From Chloroflexota bacterium (GTDB lineage Bacteria > Chloroflexota > Dehalococcoidia > Lucifugimonadales > UBA3495), in the NCBI GenBank assembly GCA_028875655.1, contig JAPPCX010000113.1, positions 1 through 42,503 of the forward strand: 42,503 bases of DNA. The letters are read 5' to 3'. Below the pieces are notes generated by a model. It saw nothing but the letters and a program-made list of their open reading frames with translations, had not been told where the DNA came from and did no database searches. Shown piece by piece: positions 16,618 through 25,422 of the stretch. Each line of letters starts with the position of its first letter. The first letter of the stretch is position 1. Made by a program: the position numbers and the translations under genes.

Positions 16618-17352
16618 CTATCGGTACGGTTTCTTGCCGGTTTTTTCCTCAAACAGTTTCCAGGTGTTTTCGTTGAAGGGATAGTATTTCCCCGGAGAGC
16701 ATTGCTCGATTTCAAGCTGGGCCTTGATGACCCCTTCGACCTCTTCGCGCTGGTGCGCGATGTTGATCACTTCCTGAGCCGCGCTGGCCGGCACCACAAC
16801 CACGCCGTCATCGTCGCCCACGATGGCATCGCCGGGCCTAACCAGCACGCCGCCGCATTGGATGCAATCGTTGACCTGCCACGGCCAGAACTCGGCCGGG
16901 CCCTGCTTGGCGGTGGCGTTGGCCGCATAGACGGGGAATCCGTACTCTTTGAGCGTGTTGGTATCGCGCACCGCTCCGTCGGTCACCAGGCCCCCGACGC
17001 CGCGCTGGTACAGGCGAAAGAACTTGATGTCGCCGCCGATGCTGCTGAACGGCCAACGCATGGCGTCTATCACCAGAACCTCGCCGGGGCCGCACAGCTC
17101 GAACGCCACGTACTCGGCGGAATCCGCAGCCTTGGGTTTGTCGGCAGCGAGGTCGGGCCGGTGCGGGACAAACCTCAGCGTGACGGCGCGCCCGGCCATG
17201 TGCTGACCCGGCTGGAGTGGTTTTGCGCCCTCGATCATGCTCATGGGCCAGCCCATCACCCATAGGCCGTCAATCAGCGTCTGGGTCGGGATGGTTTTCA
17301 GGGCGGCCAGAGTTTCGTCGGAAACGAACGTAGTGGATTCGGTGGTGGTCAT
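16618..17352 (-). CDS. RraA-like / HMG aldolase-family protein
   Basis: 244 aa. The family core GGLVTDGAVRDTNTL (residues near 130-145) carries the Asp and Arg used for substrate and metal binding, followed by YGFPVYAANAT and GDAIVGDDDGVVVVP. Family members include 4-hydroxy-4-methyl-2-oxoglutarate/oxaloacetate aldolases and the RNase E inhibitor RraA. A catabolic lyase is more likely beside CMD-like and LLM genes. The ATG at 17352 is preferred because the 32 extra codons of the longer frame cross the upstream terminator hairpin. Confidence 0.82.
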   Translation of the reverse strand: MTTTESTTFVSDETLAALKTIPTQTLIDGLWVMGWPMSMIEGAKPLQPGQHMAGRAVTLRFVPHRPDLAADKPKAADSAEYVAFELCGPGEVLVIDAMRWPFSSIGGDIKFFRLYQRGVGGLVTDGAVRDTNTLKEYGFPVYAANATAKQGPAEFWPWQVNDCIQCGGVLVRPGDAIVGDDDGVVVVPASAAQEVINIAHQREEVEGVIKAQLEIEQCSPGKYYPFNENTWKLFEEKTGKKPYR

Positions 17353-17410
17353 CGGTGAACCGCTTTTGTGCAATGTGTGATTGCCCTGACGGGCGGCTGC
17401 ATTGTAGCAG

Positions 17411-17441
17411 AAAAGGAGGCGGCTCCCTTGGAAGCCGCCTC
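17411..17441 (-). terminator. Rho-independent terminator of the betaine transporter genes
   Basis: On the minus strand GAGGCGGCT, an 8-base loop and AGCCGCCTC are followed by CTTTTC. It lies 25 bp after the binding-protein gene and before the RraA-like gene, separating the two units. Confidence 0.8.
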
Positions 17442-17466
17442 TCGACAAGCCGGTTGGTTTGCTGGG

Positions 17467-18708
17467 TTATTCGGTGGGCCAACCGTCGGCTTCCTCGCCA
17501 GCGGTAAGCGCGGCCTGGATGCCTTCAGCAGCTTCATCAGTGACCCATCCACCCCAGACGTCGGCGTTGTTGTTCAACCACCACAGGGCCGTTGCCTTGA
17601 CGTCGGCATCAGGGTTCTGGCCCTGCCAGCGTGCAACTTCCTTGTAGATGTTGATGTTGAAATCCCAATTGCGCAGCATTTCAACTACGTCGGGAGCCTC
17701 GCCTGGCAGGTTGGGATTGACCGCGATGAGGATCGTGGCGTCCTGGTAGCCACAGGCTTTGTCGGAGTTCCAGCAAGCATCGCTGTACGCCGGTTCTTCC
17801 AGGCGAACCAGGTCCAGGATGAGCGCCGGGTCGTTGGTTCCCCACTGGTAGCCCAGCCAGGGCTCCTCGCGCTCATATGCGCCGTACAGGTCGGCGTTCA
17901 GCGCGGCGCCGTCGCCGGGGTTGATGATTTCCACGTGGTCGGAAAGGCCATAGCCCGCAACCTGTGCGGCGTTCACGGTTTCACAGGCCCAGCCGATGAT
18001 GCAGGAGACGAGGCGAGCCTTGTCGCCGGTTTCTGCGGTCTGGAACAGTTCCTTGTACTGCGGGTCTTTTAGGTCTTCCACGCTGTCCAGATCCGGGTAC
18101 TGCTCTTGCAGGTAGGCCGGAATGACAAAGGCCGACTGCCAGTCCTTGCCCAGGCTCTGCCCGACGGAAAGCACGGCGCCTTCTTCCCGAGCTTCGTTCC
18201 AGGCTTCGTTCTGGTTGGGCAGCCAGATTTCCATTGTTACGTCGGTGTCGCCATTCTTCAGACCCTGGAACAAGGGCAACGTCGCGCCGAACTTCACGTC
18301 GGTGGGATAGCCGTAGCCCTTCTCGACGATGTACTGGGCGATGCGGTTCTGTAGCAGGGCGCTGGACCAGTTGAGGTCTCCGAAAATGATGGTCTCTTTC
18401 GGTCCTTCGGGAGCCATTACCTCGACTTCCTTGATGACCTCGACCTCTTTCACCACCTCAACTTCCTTAACGACCTCTTTCTCAACCTCTACTTCTTTCA
18501 CAACCTCGACGGGTTTTTCAACGACTTTTTCGACTTCCTTGACCACTTCGACGGGCTTCTCGACGACTTTTTCCACCTCGACCTGCTCGGTCACAACGCG
18601 CGTGACTTCGACGGTCTGAGGTTCGGCCGGCGAACAAGCTACGACGGCAATGGCTGTTACCAGGGCCAGAACCATCGCTAGCGCCAAATATCTATACTTG
18701 GTGAACAA
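17467..18708 (-). CDS. proX: Glycine betaine/proline ABC transporter substrate-binding lipoprotein
   Basis: 413 aa. Signal peptide with lipobox AVVAC and lipidated Cys25. Residues 33-97 are a Val/Glu/Lys repeat (units such as VEVVKEVE and VEKPVEVVKEVE) likely to form a long helical or coiled-coil stalk. The binding domain (about 105-413) is of the OpuAC/ProX type: IIFGDLNWSSA, TMEIWLPNQNEAW, GWACETVNAAQVAGYGL, PWLGYQWGTNDPAL. TTG start, supported by GGAGG eight bases upstream and by the signal peptide following directly. It has its own promoter and a terminator, so it may be expressed above the level of the permease and ATPase. Confidence 0.87.
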   Translation of the reverse strand: MFTKYRYLALAMVLALVTAIAVVACSPAEPQTVEVTRVVTEQVEVEKVVEKPVEVVKEVEKVVEKPVEVVKEVEVEKEVVKEVEVVKEVEVIKEVEVMAPEGPKETIIFGDLNWSSALLQNRIAQYIVEKGYGYPTDVKFGATLPLFQGLKNGDTDVTMEIWLPNQNEAWNEAREEGAVLSVGQSLGKDWQSAFVIPAYLQEQYPDLDSVEDLKDPQYKELFQTAETGDKARLVSCIIGWACETVNAAQVAGYGLSDHVEIINPGDGAALNADLYGAYEREEPWLGYQWGTNDPALILDLVRLEEPAYSDACWNSDKACGYQDATILIAVNPNLPGEAPDVVEMLRNWDFNINIYKEVARWQGQNPDADVKATALWWLNNNADVWGGWVTDEAAEGIQAALTAGEEADGWPTE

Positions 18709-18770
18709 GATGCTTTCCTCCGTTTCTGTTGAGTCCGGGACGTACCCGGGCGGCGGTTGGATAGTTGCCG

Positions 18771-18799
18771 ATTATTGCAGCGTTGATTATCGTTGTCAA
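18771..18799 (-). promoter_or_regulatory. Promoter upstream of the betaine-binding protein gene
   Basis: On the minus strand TTGACA (18799-18794), a 17-bp spacer and AATAAT (18776-18771), followed by a leader of about 55 bases to the TTG start. This is a near-consensus sigma-70 type site in the 213-bp gap between permease and binding protein. Confidence 0.7.
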
Positions 18800-18921
18800 T
18801 CCGGCGATTGAAGCACGAATCGCATTACATAATGACTGCTTTTCGTATCGGCATCCAATTTCCATGGCTTTGGTTGCTCGCAGCGTCGAATCAACTGCCG
18901 CCGCTGCGCCGGCGAGGGCGG

Positions 18922-20010
18922 CTAGTGGCCCGCGTTCAACGCCTCCTGGCGGCCACGGGCGACGGCCTGGGTGAGGCGGTCGATGACGATTGCCATGAAC
19001 ACGATGGCGAGGCCAGCGATTACGCCGTTGCCTACCTCGTTCTTTTGAATCGCGCGGAGCACGTTGTCGCCCAGACCTCCGGCCGCCACCATGCTGGCAA
19101 TGGTGACCATGGCCAGTGCCATCATGGTCGTCTGGTTGATGCCGGCCATGATGGTCGGCAAGGCCATGGGAATCTGGACTTTCGCCAGCAGTTTCAGAGG
19201 AGACGCCCCAAAGGATCGGGCCGCTTCAACCGTTTCCGGTGAAACTTGCCGTATGCCCAGATTGGTCAGCCGGATTACCGGCGGCACCGCGTAGATAATG
19301 GTAGCGAAAATGCCAGCCGGTTTGCCCAAGCCGAAGAAAAGAATTCCGGGGAGCAGGTACACGAAGCTCGGCATGGTCTGCATACCATCCAGGATGGGCC
19401 GCATGATGCGATCTGCAGTCTGGTTGCGAGCGCCAAGAACACCCATAGGGAGACCTATGCCAACCGACAAAGCGACGGCGACCACCATCAATGCGACGGT
19501 GTCGATCGTGTTCTCCCACAAACCCATGAAACCGATAAACAGAAAGGCAAAGGCCGTGAATCCCATCAACGCCCAACGGCCCACCGCGAACGCCGCCAGC
19601 ACCAGCGCGAGCACCACGGCCGGCCAGGGTAGCCATTTCAATCCGTCCTCGATGTAGTTCAACGCGTAAGTTATGGCTGTCTTGATGCCGTCAAACAACC
19701 AATCCCCGTTGGTGGTCAACCAGCCGGTTCCATTGTCGATGGCCTGGCCGGTGACGTCACGCAGCGATTTGGGGAAACTCGTAGATCCGTCGCTGGATTG
19801 TACGTGCGCCACCGTGGTGGGGTACTCCATCTTGGGACCGAACATCGCAAGGCACACTACTAACACGATGATCACCGCCGCGACGCCGGCTCCCCACCAA
19901 TAGACGGGCGGCAAGCTCCCCAGGACGGCGCGGGCGGTTTGAGCGCCGTTTTGTGATTCCGCCGGCGTCACAATTGTGGCGTCGCTCTGTTCTCCGGTGA
20001 TTGCTGCCAT
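18922..20010 (-). CDS. proW: Glycine betaine/proline ABC transporter permease
   Basis: 362 aa. One membrane helix near 35-60, a soluble stretch, then five or more helices (about 115-350). The permease signature is in VEAARSFGASPLKLLAKVQIPMALPTIMAGINQT (segments EAARSFGAS and ALPTIMAGINQ). QTMPSFVYLLP and GLGDNVLRAIQ are typical of OpuAB/ProW. It lies 84 bp after the ATPase gene. Confidence 0.9.
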   Translation of the reverse strand: MAAITGEQSDATIVTPAESQNGAQTARAVLGSLPPVYWWGAGVAAVIIVLVVCLAMFGPKMEYPTTVAHVQSSDGSTSFPKSLRDVTGQAIDNGTGWLTTNGDWLFDGIKTAITYALNYIEDGLKWLPWPAVVLALVLAAFAVGRWALMGFTAFAFLFIGFMGLWENTIDTVALMVVAVALSVGIGLPMGVLGARNQTADRIMRPILDGMQTMPSFVYLLPGILFFGLGKPAGIFATIIYAVPPVIRLTNLGIRQVSPETVEAARSFGASPLKLLAKVQIPMALPTIMAGINQTTMMALAMVTIASMVAAGGLGDNVLRAIQKNEVGNGVIAGLAIVFMAIVIDRLTQAVARGRQEALNAGH

Positions 20011-20094
20011 GACTCTCTCCCTCCAGGTGGAATCGCCCGCCAGCGGGTCTTTCCGACAGCTCGGCAGGAATGGGGCGGCTTGCCAATGGCCGAG

Positions 20095-21396
20095 CTATTC
20101 CTCGGCCAGCGCGGCGTTTTCGGCGGCGTTTGCTTCGTAGTCGGTGTTGGGATTGGAGGTTTCCGCAATGGCCTCCGCCAACGCGCTCCGATGCACTTCG
20201 CCAACCAGGACGTTGTCCTCGTCGCAGCACGGTATGGGGAAATTGCTGCCCATCGCCATCGGGATCAGCTCATCAAAGGTAGTGGTCGGCGAGACGGCCT
20301 GGTATTCCCGATCCACGTATTCCCAGGCCTCGTCGATACGCTTAATGCCGGCGCGGAGGGCCCGCTCCGCGTCGGTGATGGAGAGCATCCCGATGTAGTG
20401 TTCCCGCATATCCACCACCCAGGCGGCGTCGCCGTCGCTGTTTCCGATGGTGTGAAGCGCCGCCCGGGGTCCCTGATGCCCCATGACGGTGGCCTTGGGC
20501 GTCACCATCACCTTGCTGGCGGTAAGCACGCTTTCCAGCCGCACGTCCTGGGTGAAATCGCCGACGTATTCGTCCTCGGGCCGCAGCACGATGTCCTCGG
20601 GAGAACCGATTTGAGCGACCTGTCCGTCGTGCATGATGGCGATGCGGTCGCCGAGCTTCAGCGCCTCGTTCAGGTCGTGCGTGATGAACACGATGGTCTT
20701 ATGCAGGTCCGTTTGCAGCCTCAACAGTTCATCCTGCATCTGCCGGCGGATCAACGGATCCAGGCCGCTGAAAGGCTCGTCCATCAGCAGGATGTCGGTG
20801 TCCACCGCCAGGGCCCGAGCCAGTCCCACGCGCTGCTGCATGCCGCCGGACAGTTGGCGCGGGTAGGCCTCTTCCCAACCGGCCAGGCCAACTAAGGCCA
20901 ACACCTCTTTGGTCCGGGCATAGCGTTCCGGCTTGTTCACGCCCTGGACCTCCAGGCCCCAACTGGCGTTGTCCAATACGTTCCGGTGCGGTTGCAGCCC
21001 ATAGTGCTGGAACACCATGGCGATTTTCTCGCGGCGAAATTCCATCAGTTCCTTGTCGGACATTCCGGTGATGTGCTCGCCGTCAATAACAATGTCGCCG
21101 GCAGTTGGCTCGATCAGGCGGATCAGGCACCTGACCATGGTGGACTTTCCACTGCCGGACAACCCCATGATGACGAAGGTTTCGCCACGATTGACCGTGA
21201 AGGAGACATCCTGGAGTCCCACAACGTTGCCGAACTCGCTCTGGAAGAAAGACTTGTCCTTCCCCGCATACTGAGGTTCCAGGATCCGTTCCGGATTTCT
21301 GCCGAAAACCTTCCAAATTGAGCTGACGCTAATGAAAGGCTGGCCGTCGCGCTCGCTGACGGAGGCATTGATCGTCGCTGTTTCGTCGGAAACCAT
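20095..21396 (-). CDS. proV: Glycine betaine/proline ABC transporter ATP-binding protein
   Basis: 433 aa, like ProV/OpuAA. Walker A is residues 78-86 (GLSGSGKST), the signature LSGGMQQR is at 182-189 and Walker B ILLMDEP at 202-208, with H-loop THD after it. The C-terminal part (about 270-405) looks like a CBS-type regulatory region that in relatives senses ionic strength or c-di-AMP. First gene of the transporter, opposite the acyl-CoA dehydrogenase gene. Confidence 0.92.
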   Translation of the reverse strand: MVSDETATINASVSERDGQPFISVSSIWKVFGRNPERILEPQYAGKDKSFFQSEFGNVVGLQDVSFTVNRGETFVIMGLSGSGKSTMVRCLIRLIEPTAGDIVIDGEHITGMSDKELMEFRREKIAMVFQHYGLQPHRNVLDNASWGLEVQGVNKPERYARTKEVLALVGLAGWEEAYPRQLSGGMQQRVGLARALAVDTDILLMDEPFSGLDPLIRRQMQDELLRLQTDLHKTIVFITHDLNEALKLGDRIAIMHDGQVAQIGSPEDIVLRPEDEYVGDFTQDVRLESVLTASKVMVTPKATVMGHQGPRAALHTIGNSDGDAAWVVDMREHYIGMLSITDAERALRAGIKRIDEAWEYVDREYQAVSPTTTFDELIPMAMGSNFPIPCCDEDNVLVGEVHRSALAEAIAETSNPNTDYEANAAENAALAEE

Positions 21397-21452
21397 GGTT
21401 CAACACCCCCGGCAATTGCGGCAGGCTTCATAATCCCATTCGTAGGAGGCTC

Positions 21453-21482
21453 AACGTAGGCCGGGCAACGACAGTTTGTCAA
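21453..21482 (-). promoter_or_regulatory. Candidate promoter of proV
   Basis: On the minus strand TTGACA (21482-21477), an 18-bp spacer and TACGTT (21458-21453). The -35 is perfect and the -10 weak. It lies 57 bp upstream of the ATG. Confidence 0.5.
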
Positions 21483-21507
21483 CCCTGCCGCTTCTCAGTC
21501 AAGTGGA

Positions 21508-21536
21508 ATGACAGCATCGGCGCAACCCGCTATAAT
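21508..21536 (+). promoter_or_regulatory. Promoter of the acyl-CoA dehydrogenase genes
   Basis: ATGACA (21508-21513), a 17-bp spacer and TATAAT (21531-21536), 50 bp before the ATG at 21586. Divergent from the proV promoter. Confidence 0.65.
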
Positions 21537-21585
21537 TGCACGCCGTACTAACCGGAGAACAACCCTCTAGTAAGGCGGCTTTGTC

Positions 21586-22788
21586 ATGGAATTCGCATTC
21601 ACACCGGAACAGGAAGCCCTCCGCTCCGAAGTCCGGCAATTCATCGCAGAAAACGTAACCCCGGAGATTGTGGCGGAGCTGGAGGACACTGGCATTCGTC
21701 GCCGTGGCCCCAAAACCCGCGAGATGTACAAGGGAATCGCCGAACGGGGCTGGATCGGTATTTCCTGGCCCAAAGAATACGGTGGACAGGCCGGAAGCCG
21801 CATTGACCAGTACATAGTTGAAGAAGAATTCGCCCGCGTCGGGATCACTGTCGGCGGAGCAGGGTCCGGCGCGCCGGCCATCCTGGCTGCCGGCACGGAG
21901 GAGCAGAAGCAGGAGTTCCTGCCCGGCATCATTCGCGGCGAAATCTCGTTCGCGCTGGGCTTCACCGAGCCCCAGGCCGGGGCCGACCTGGCCGGGTTGC
22001 AGTGCCGCGCCGTCCGCGACGGCGACGAGTACGTGATCAACGGCCAGAAGATGTACACCACGGCGGCCCATTACGCCACGCACATCTACCTGATGGCGCG
22101 CACCGACCCCGATGCCCCTCGCCACCGGGGGATCAGCATCTTCCTGATACCGATGGACACGCCCGGCATCACCGTCCGCCCGCTGTGGACCATTCAGAAC
22201 AACCCGCCGGCTCCCCTGGGCACCACTTACGGCGACGCCCGAACCAACGAAACGTTCTTTGAAAACGTTCGCGTCCCCGCCTCCTGCATGCTGGGCGAGG
22301 AAAACCAGGGCTGGTACGTGGGCGCCATGGGCTTGAACCTGGACCGGGTCGGCGCATCCCGTTACCTCATTTCCATCCAGCGCGACGAGGACATCGTAAA
22401 CTGGGTCAAGGACAATGAAATCGAGGGCGTCGCCATGCGCGAGGATCCCACGATGCGGGACCGGCTGGCCGATATGTGGATCGAGGGTCAGGTGTGTCGC
22501 TTGATGACCCTGCGGAGCATGTCAATAGTCGAGAACGACGGCGTATTCACCTACGAAGGCTCCGCGGAAAAAGTGTTCGCGCCGGAGCACGGCGTCCGCA
22601 CCACCGAAACCATCGCACAGATGCTCGGCCCCTACGGCCAACTGCTCAACGGGTCCGAGGACGCCGTCGAGGACGGTGTGTTCGCCCACAACCTCATGGG
22701 CGCGTTCCAAAGCGGCATCAACCACGGCAGCGTGCAGGTCATGCGCGACCAGGTAGCCCGCCGCGGACTGGGCATGCCCCGGGTATAA
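21586..22788 (+). CDS. Acyl-CoA dehydrogenase (subunit 1)
   Basis: 400 aa FAD-dependent dehydrogenase. N-terminal helical part with EVRQFIAENVTP, then WPKEYGGQ, the FAD-binding segment GFTEPQAGADLAGLQ, the middle beta domain (INGQKMYTTAAHYA, FFENVRVPASCMLGEENQGW) and the C-terminal helices. The C-terminal domain is unlike that of the next gene, which has the SSQQIHGGIG motif that is missing here. Adjacent, dissimilar acyl-CoA dehydrogenases often form alpha2beta2 enzymes acting on bulky or steroid-type acyl-CoA. That reading is an inference from pairing. Confidence 0.9.
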   Translation: MEFAFTPEQEALRSEVRQFIAENVTPEIVAELEDTGIRRRGPKTREMYKGIAERGWIGISWPKEYGGQAGSRIDQYIVEEEFARVGITVGGAGSGAPAILAAGTEEQKQEFLPGIIRGEISFALGFTEPQAGADLAGLQCRAVRDGDEYVINGQKMYTTAAHYATHIYLMARTDPDAPRHRGISIFLIPMDTPGITVRPLWTIQNNPPAPLGTTYGDARTNETFFENVRVPASCMLGEENQGWYVGAMGLNLDRVGASRYLISIQRDEDIVNWVKDNEIEGVAMREDPTMRDRLADMWIEGQVCRLMTLRSMSIVENDGVFTYEGSAEKVFAPEHGVRTTETIAQMLGPYGQLLNGSEDAVEDGVFAHNLMGAFQSGINHGSVQVMRDQVARRGLGMPRV

Positions 22789-22838
22789 CCGTAGCCTGCG
22801 GCACTCCCCAATCCGACCGATCCAACGACCGAGGCACG

Positions 22839-24014
22839 ATGAACGTACTACCCAACGAAGAAGAGTTGATGGTTAAGAACGCCGCCAGGGAATTCCTGGA
22901 GGCCGAGTGCCCGCCCAGCCTGGCCAGGGCCATCGAGCAGGATGAGCGCGGCTACTCGGTTGAGCTTTGGGAAAAAATGGCGTCCCTGGGCTGGTTTGGG
23001 ATTTCGCTGCCGGAATCCCACGGCGGCGGCGGACTGCCCGTGACCTATCTGGGCCTCATCCTGGAAGAGTGCGGCCGGGCCATTGCTCCGGTGCCTTTCC
23101 ACAGCACCGCGACGGCGGCGCTGGCGGTCTCCCGACACGGCTCTGCCGAGCAGCAACAGTCCATTCTGCCCCGCGCCGCTCGCGGCGACCTCATCATGAC
23201 GTGGGCCGTGCAGGAGCAGGACCCCCGGCTCCGCGCCGACGCCATCCAGTGCCGTGCCGAGGTGGACGGCGACAGCCTCGTAATCTCCGGAATCAAGCAC
23301 TTCGTGGATAATTTCTCCGCCGCCGAGCTGATGGTGACGGCAGTGCGCACGGCGGCCCCAAGCGACGATAACGCCGGCATCACTCTGGTAATCGTACCAA
23401 CCAATAGCGCCGGTATCACCGAAACCCGGCTGACCACGTTGGCCAAGGACTCCCAGAGCAAGCTTACGATGGACGGCGTCCGCGTCCCCCTGAGCAACGT
23501 CATCGGCGAGGTCAACCAGGGCTGGCCGGCCACGTCCGACATGCTGGACATCGGAACCGCCCTGCTGTGCGCCCAGATTACCGGCGCGGCCCGCAAGGAC
23601 GCCGAGATGGCCATCGACTACGCCAAGAATCGTGTTGCCTTCGGCCGCCCTATCGCCGGTTTCCAGTCCATTCAGCACCTGTGCGCCGACATGATCGTGT
23701 GGACGGACGGAGCGCAGTTGCTGACCTATGAAGCATTGTGGAAGCTGGATTCCGGCCTGCCGTTCGGCGTGGAAGTATCCCAGGCCAAGGCTTTTACTAA
23801 CGACAAGTGCCAGGCGACGGTGCGCTCCTCCCAGCAGATCCACGGCGGCATAGGTTTCATGATGGAATTCGACCTGCATCTCTGGTACCGGCGGGTTACG
23901 GCGTGGACGATGCGCCTGGGCACGAGCTTTGAGCACCGGGCTCGCGTTGCCCGCGCTCTGCTTGACCAGCCCGGCGAGGTACGGCTGGGCATGAACCTCC
24001 AGCCGGTGGGCTGA
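22839..24014 (+). CDS. Acyl-CoA dehydrogenase (subunit 2)
   Basis: 391 aa. It begins MNVLPNEEELMVKNAAREFL, a normal first helix; the longer frame overlaps the preceding gene, so ATG 22839 is chosen. Visible are SLGWFGISLPESHGGGG, the middle domain FVDNFSAAELMV and DGVRVPLSNVIGEVNQGW, and the C-terminal YAKNRVAFGRPIAGFQSIQH and SSQQIHGGIGFMMEFDLHLW. It follows subunit 1 by 50 bp and is probably its partner. Confidence 0.9.
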   Translation: MNVLPNEEELMVKNAAREFLEAECPPSLARAIEQDERGYSVELWEKMASLGWFGISLPESHGGGGLPVTYLGLILEECGRAIAPVPFHSTATAALAVSRHGSAEQQQSILPRAARGDLIMTWAVQEQDPRLRADAIQCRAEVDGDSLVISGIKHFVDNFSAAELMVTAVRTAAPSDDNAGITLVIVPTNSAGITETRLTTLAKDSQSKLTMDGVRVPLSNVIGEVNQGWPATSDMLDIGTALLCAQITGAARKDAEMAIDYAKNRVAFGRPIAGFQSIQHLCADMIVWTDGAQLLTYEALWKLDSGLPFGVEVSQAKAFTNDKCQATVRSSQQIHGGIGFMMEFDLHLWYRRVTAWTMRLGTSFEHRARVARALLDQPGEVRLGMNLQPVG

Positions 24015-24055
24015 CACCGCTAAACAGACTACCGATCCAACACAGGAGCTTGACA

Positions 24056-24256
24056 ATGCCCGTCTGCCCCGTCTGCAAGACTGAAATCAACGAGGACAGC
24101 GCCCGCGCCACCACCGGCCAGACCATGCACGGCGCCAACGAAGTGGACCCCAACGCCGGAACCCGCAGCTTCTTCAACGGCGAGTGGTACTACTTCTGCA
24201 CCTTGCAGTGCCGCACCAGGTTCCTGACGGCGCCCAATACCTTCATCGAAAACTAG
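24056..24256 (+). CDS. Small Cys-rich (zinc-ribbon/YHS-like) protein
   Basis: 66 aa. An N-terminal CPVCKTEI knuckle and a C-terminal WYYFCTLQCRTRFLTAPNTFI, the latter like the YHS motif with C-x3-C followed by F and P. Two Cys pairs suggest one bound metal. AGGAG lies 7 bases before the ATG at 24056. It lies between the acyl-CoA dehydrogenases and an LLM oxidoreductase, so it may serve one of these enzymes. No specific function is known to me. Confidence 0.75.
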   Translation: MPVCPVCKTEINEDSARATTGQTMHGANEVDPNAGTRSFFNGEWYYFCTLQCRTRFLTAPNTFIEN

Positions 24257-24262
24257 TCGTTT

Positions 24263-24289
24263 CCCGTCATTCCGGGAAAGCCGGAATCC
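24263..24289. repeat. GTCATTCC...GGAATCC dispersed element (copy 1)
   Basis: The sequence around GTCATTCCGGGAAAGCCGG is a short imperfect palindrome. It resembles the element at 30853-30885 in the opposite orientation and a type of small repeat found in many bacterial genomes. Confidence 0.5.
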
Positions 24290-24312
24290 AAGCGATATTG
24301 AGGAGGACCAAC

Positions 24313-25398
24313 ATGCAGCACGTCGGTCTGGTAATGGAATGTGATTACCGGGAGGGTCGCACGCAGGATGAGGCATTCGCCGAAGCCTTTACCGTGGCGA
24401 ATCTGGCGGACGAAGCTGGAATTGACGGCGTCTGGCTGGCGGAACGGCATTTCGCCGCTCCACGAACTCCGACAGACCCGGGCGGAGCGGGCATCCCGTC
24501 CGTGTCGTCGGTACCGCTGCTGATGGCCGGAGTCATTGCGGCCCGCACCGAGCGCGTGCGCGTGGGAACGGGAGTCAGCGTGTTGCCGCTGGCGCATCCG
24601 ATTCGCCTGGCTGAAGAAGCCGCCACGGTGGACAATATCTCCCAGGGCCGGCTGGACTTCGGCATCGGGCGCAGCAGCTTCCCCCGTTCCTACCACGGTT
24701 ATGACGTGCCGTACGACGAGAGCCGGGAGCGGTTCGCGGAGGCGTTGGAGATCATCCTCAAAGCCTGGAACAATTACCGATTCGACCACCACGGGCACTA
24801 CTACAACATGGACGACGTTGTAGTGACGCCGCGTCCCTACCAGCAGCCTCACCCACCTATCCGCATCGCCGCGAACTCCATTGACACTTTCAGAATTGTC
24901 GGAGAATTGGGCTTCCCGCTGGTCACCGGCGTACGTGGGCAGGGGCTCAAGCAGGTGGCGGACAACCTGGAACTCTATCGCGCCGCGACCAAAGAGAACG
25001 GGCACGACGTGGACGACGTCTACGTACGAATGCCGATCTACGTGGCGGAGTCCATGGAGCAGGTTCGGGCCGACACCGAAGAGAGCACCATGCGGGCTTT
25101 CCGCCGAACCGCGGATACCTACATTCGGACGGTTCAGGCAGAGGGCGAGAACGCCACGGCGGAGCGTCGCCAAAGAGCTGAGCAATTGCTCAACACCACC
25201 TACGACGACCTGCTGGGTGACCGGGTCGCCTATGGATCGCCGGAAGAAGTGGCCGAGCGGCTTATGGAAATCCGGGACCAACTGGGGCTGACCGGCGTAA
25301 TCATGGAGCCCAACCTGGGCGGCACCGTACCCGCCGAGCGAGTGCAGAACTCCATCCGACTCTACGCGGAAGAGGTTGCGCCGGCCCTGCGGGGTTAG
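24313..25398 (+). CDS. LLM class flavin-dependent oxidoreductase (copy 3)
   Basis: 361 aa. Family segments are IDGVWLAERHF, RVGTGVSVLPLAHPIRLAEEAATVD in pieces, SQGRLDFGIGRSSFPR and VVTPRPYQQPHPPIRIAANS. AGGAGG ends 6 bases before ATG 24313; the longer frame begins inside the Cys-rich gene. It is more like alkanal monooxygenase-type members than copies 1 and 2. It closes the acyl-CoA dehydrogenase unit. Confidence 0.88.
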   Translation: MQHVGLVMECDYREGRTQDEAFAEAFTVANLADEAGIDGVWLAERHFAAPRTPTDPGGAGIPSVSSVPLLMAGVIAARTERVRVGTGVSVLPLAHPIRLAEEAATVDNISQGRLDFGIGRSSFPRSYHGYDVPYDESRERFAEALEIILKAWNNYRFDHHGHYYNMDDVVVTPRPYQQPHPPIRIAANSIDTFRIVGELGFPLVTGVRGQGLKQVADNLELYRAATKENGHDVDDVYVRMPIYVAESMEQVRADTEESTMRAFRRTADTYIRTVQAEGENATAERRQRAEQLLNTTYDDLLGDRVAYGSPEEVAERLMEIRDQLGLTGVIMEPNLGGTVPAERVQNSIRLYAEEVAPALRG

Positions 25399-25422
25399 CG
25401 CCCCGCGACGGGATTTCCGGAA

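Noticed and set aside
22848-24056. 402-codon minus-strand frame opposite acyl-CoA dehydrogenase 2
   Set aside because: Shadow of a well-recognised gene.
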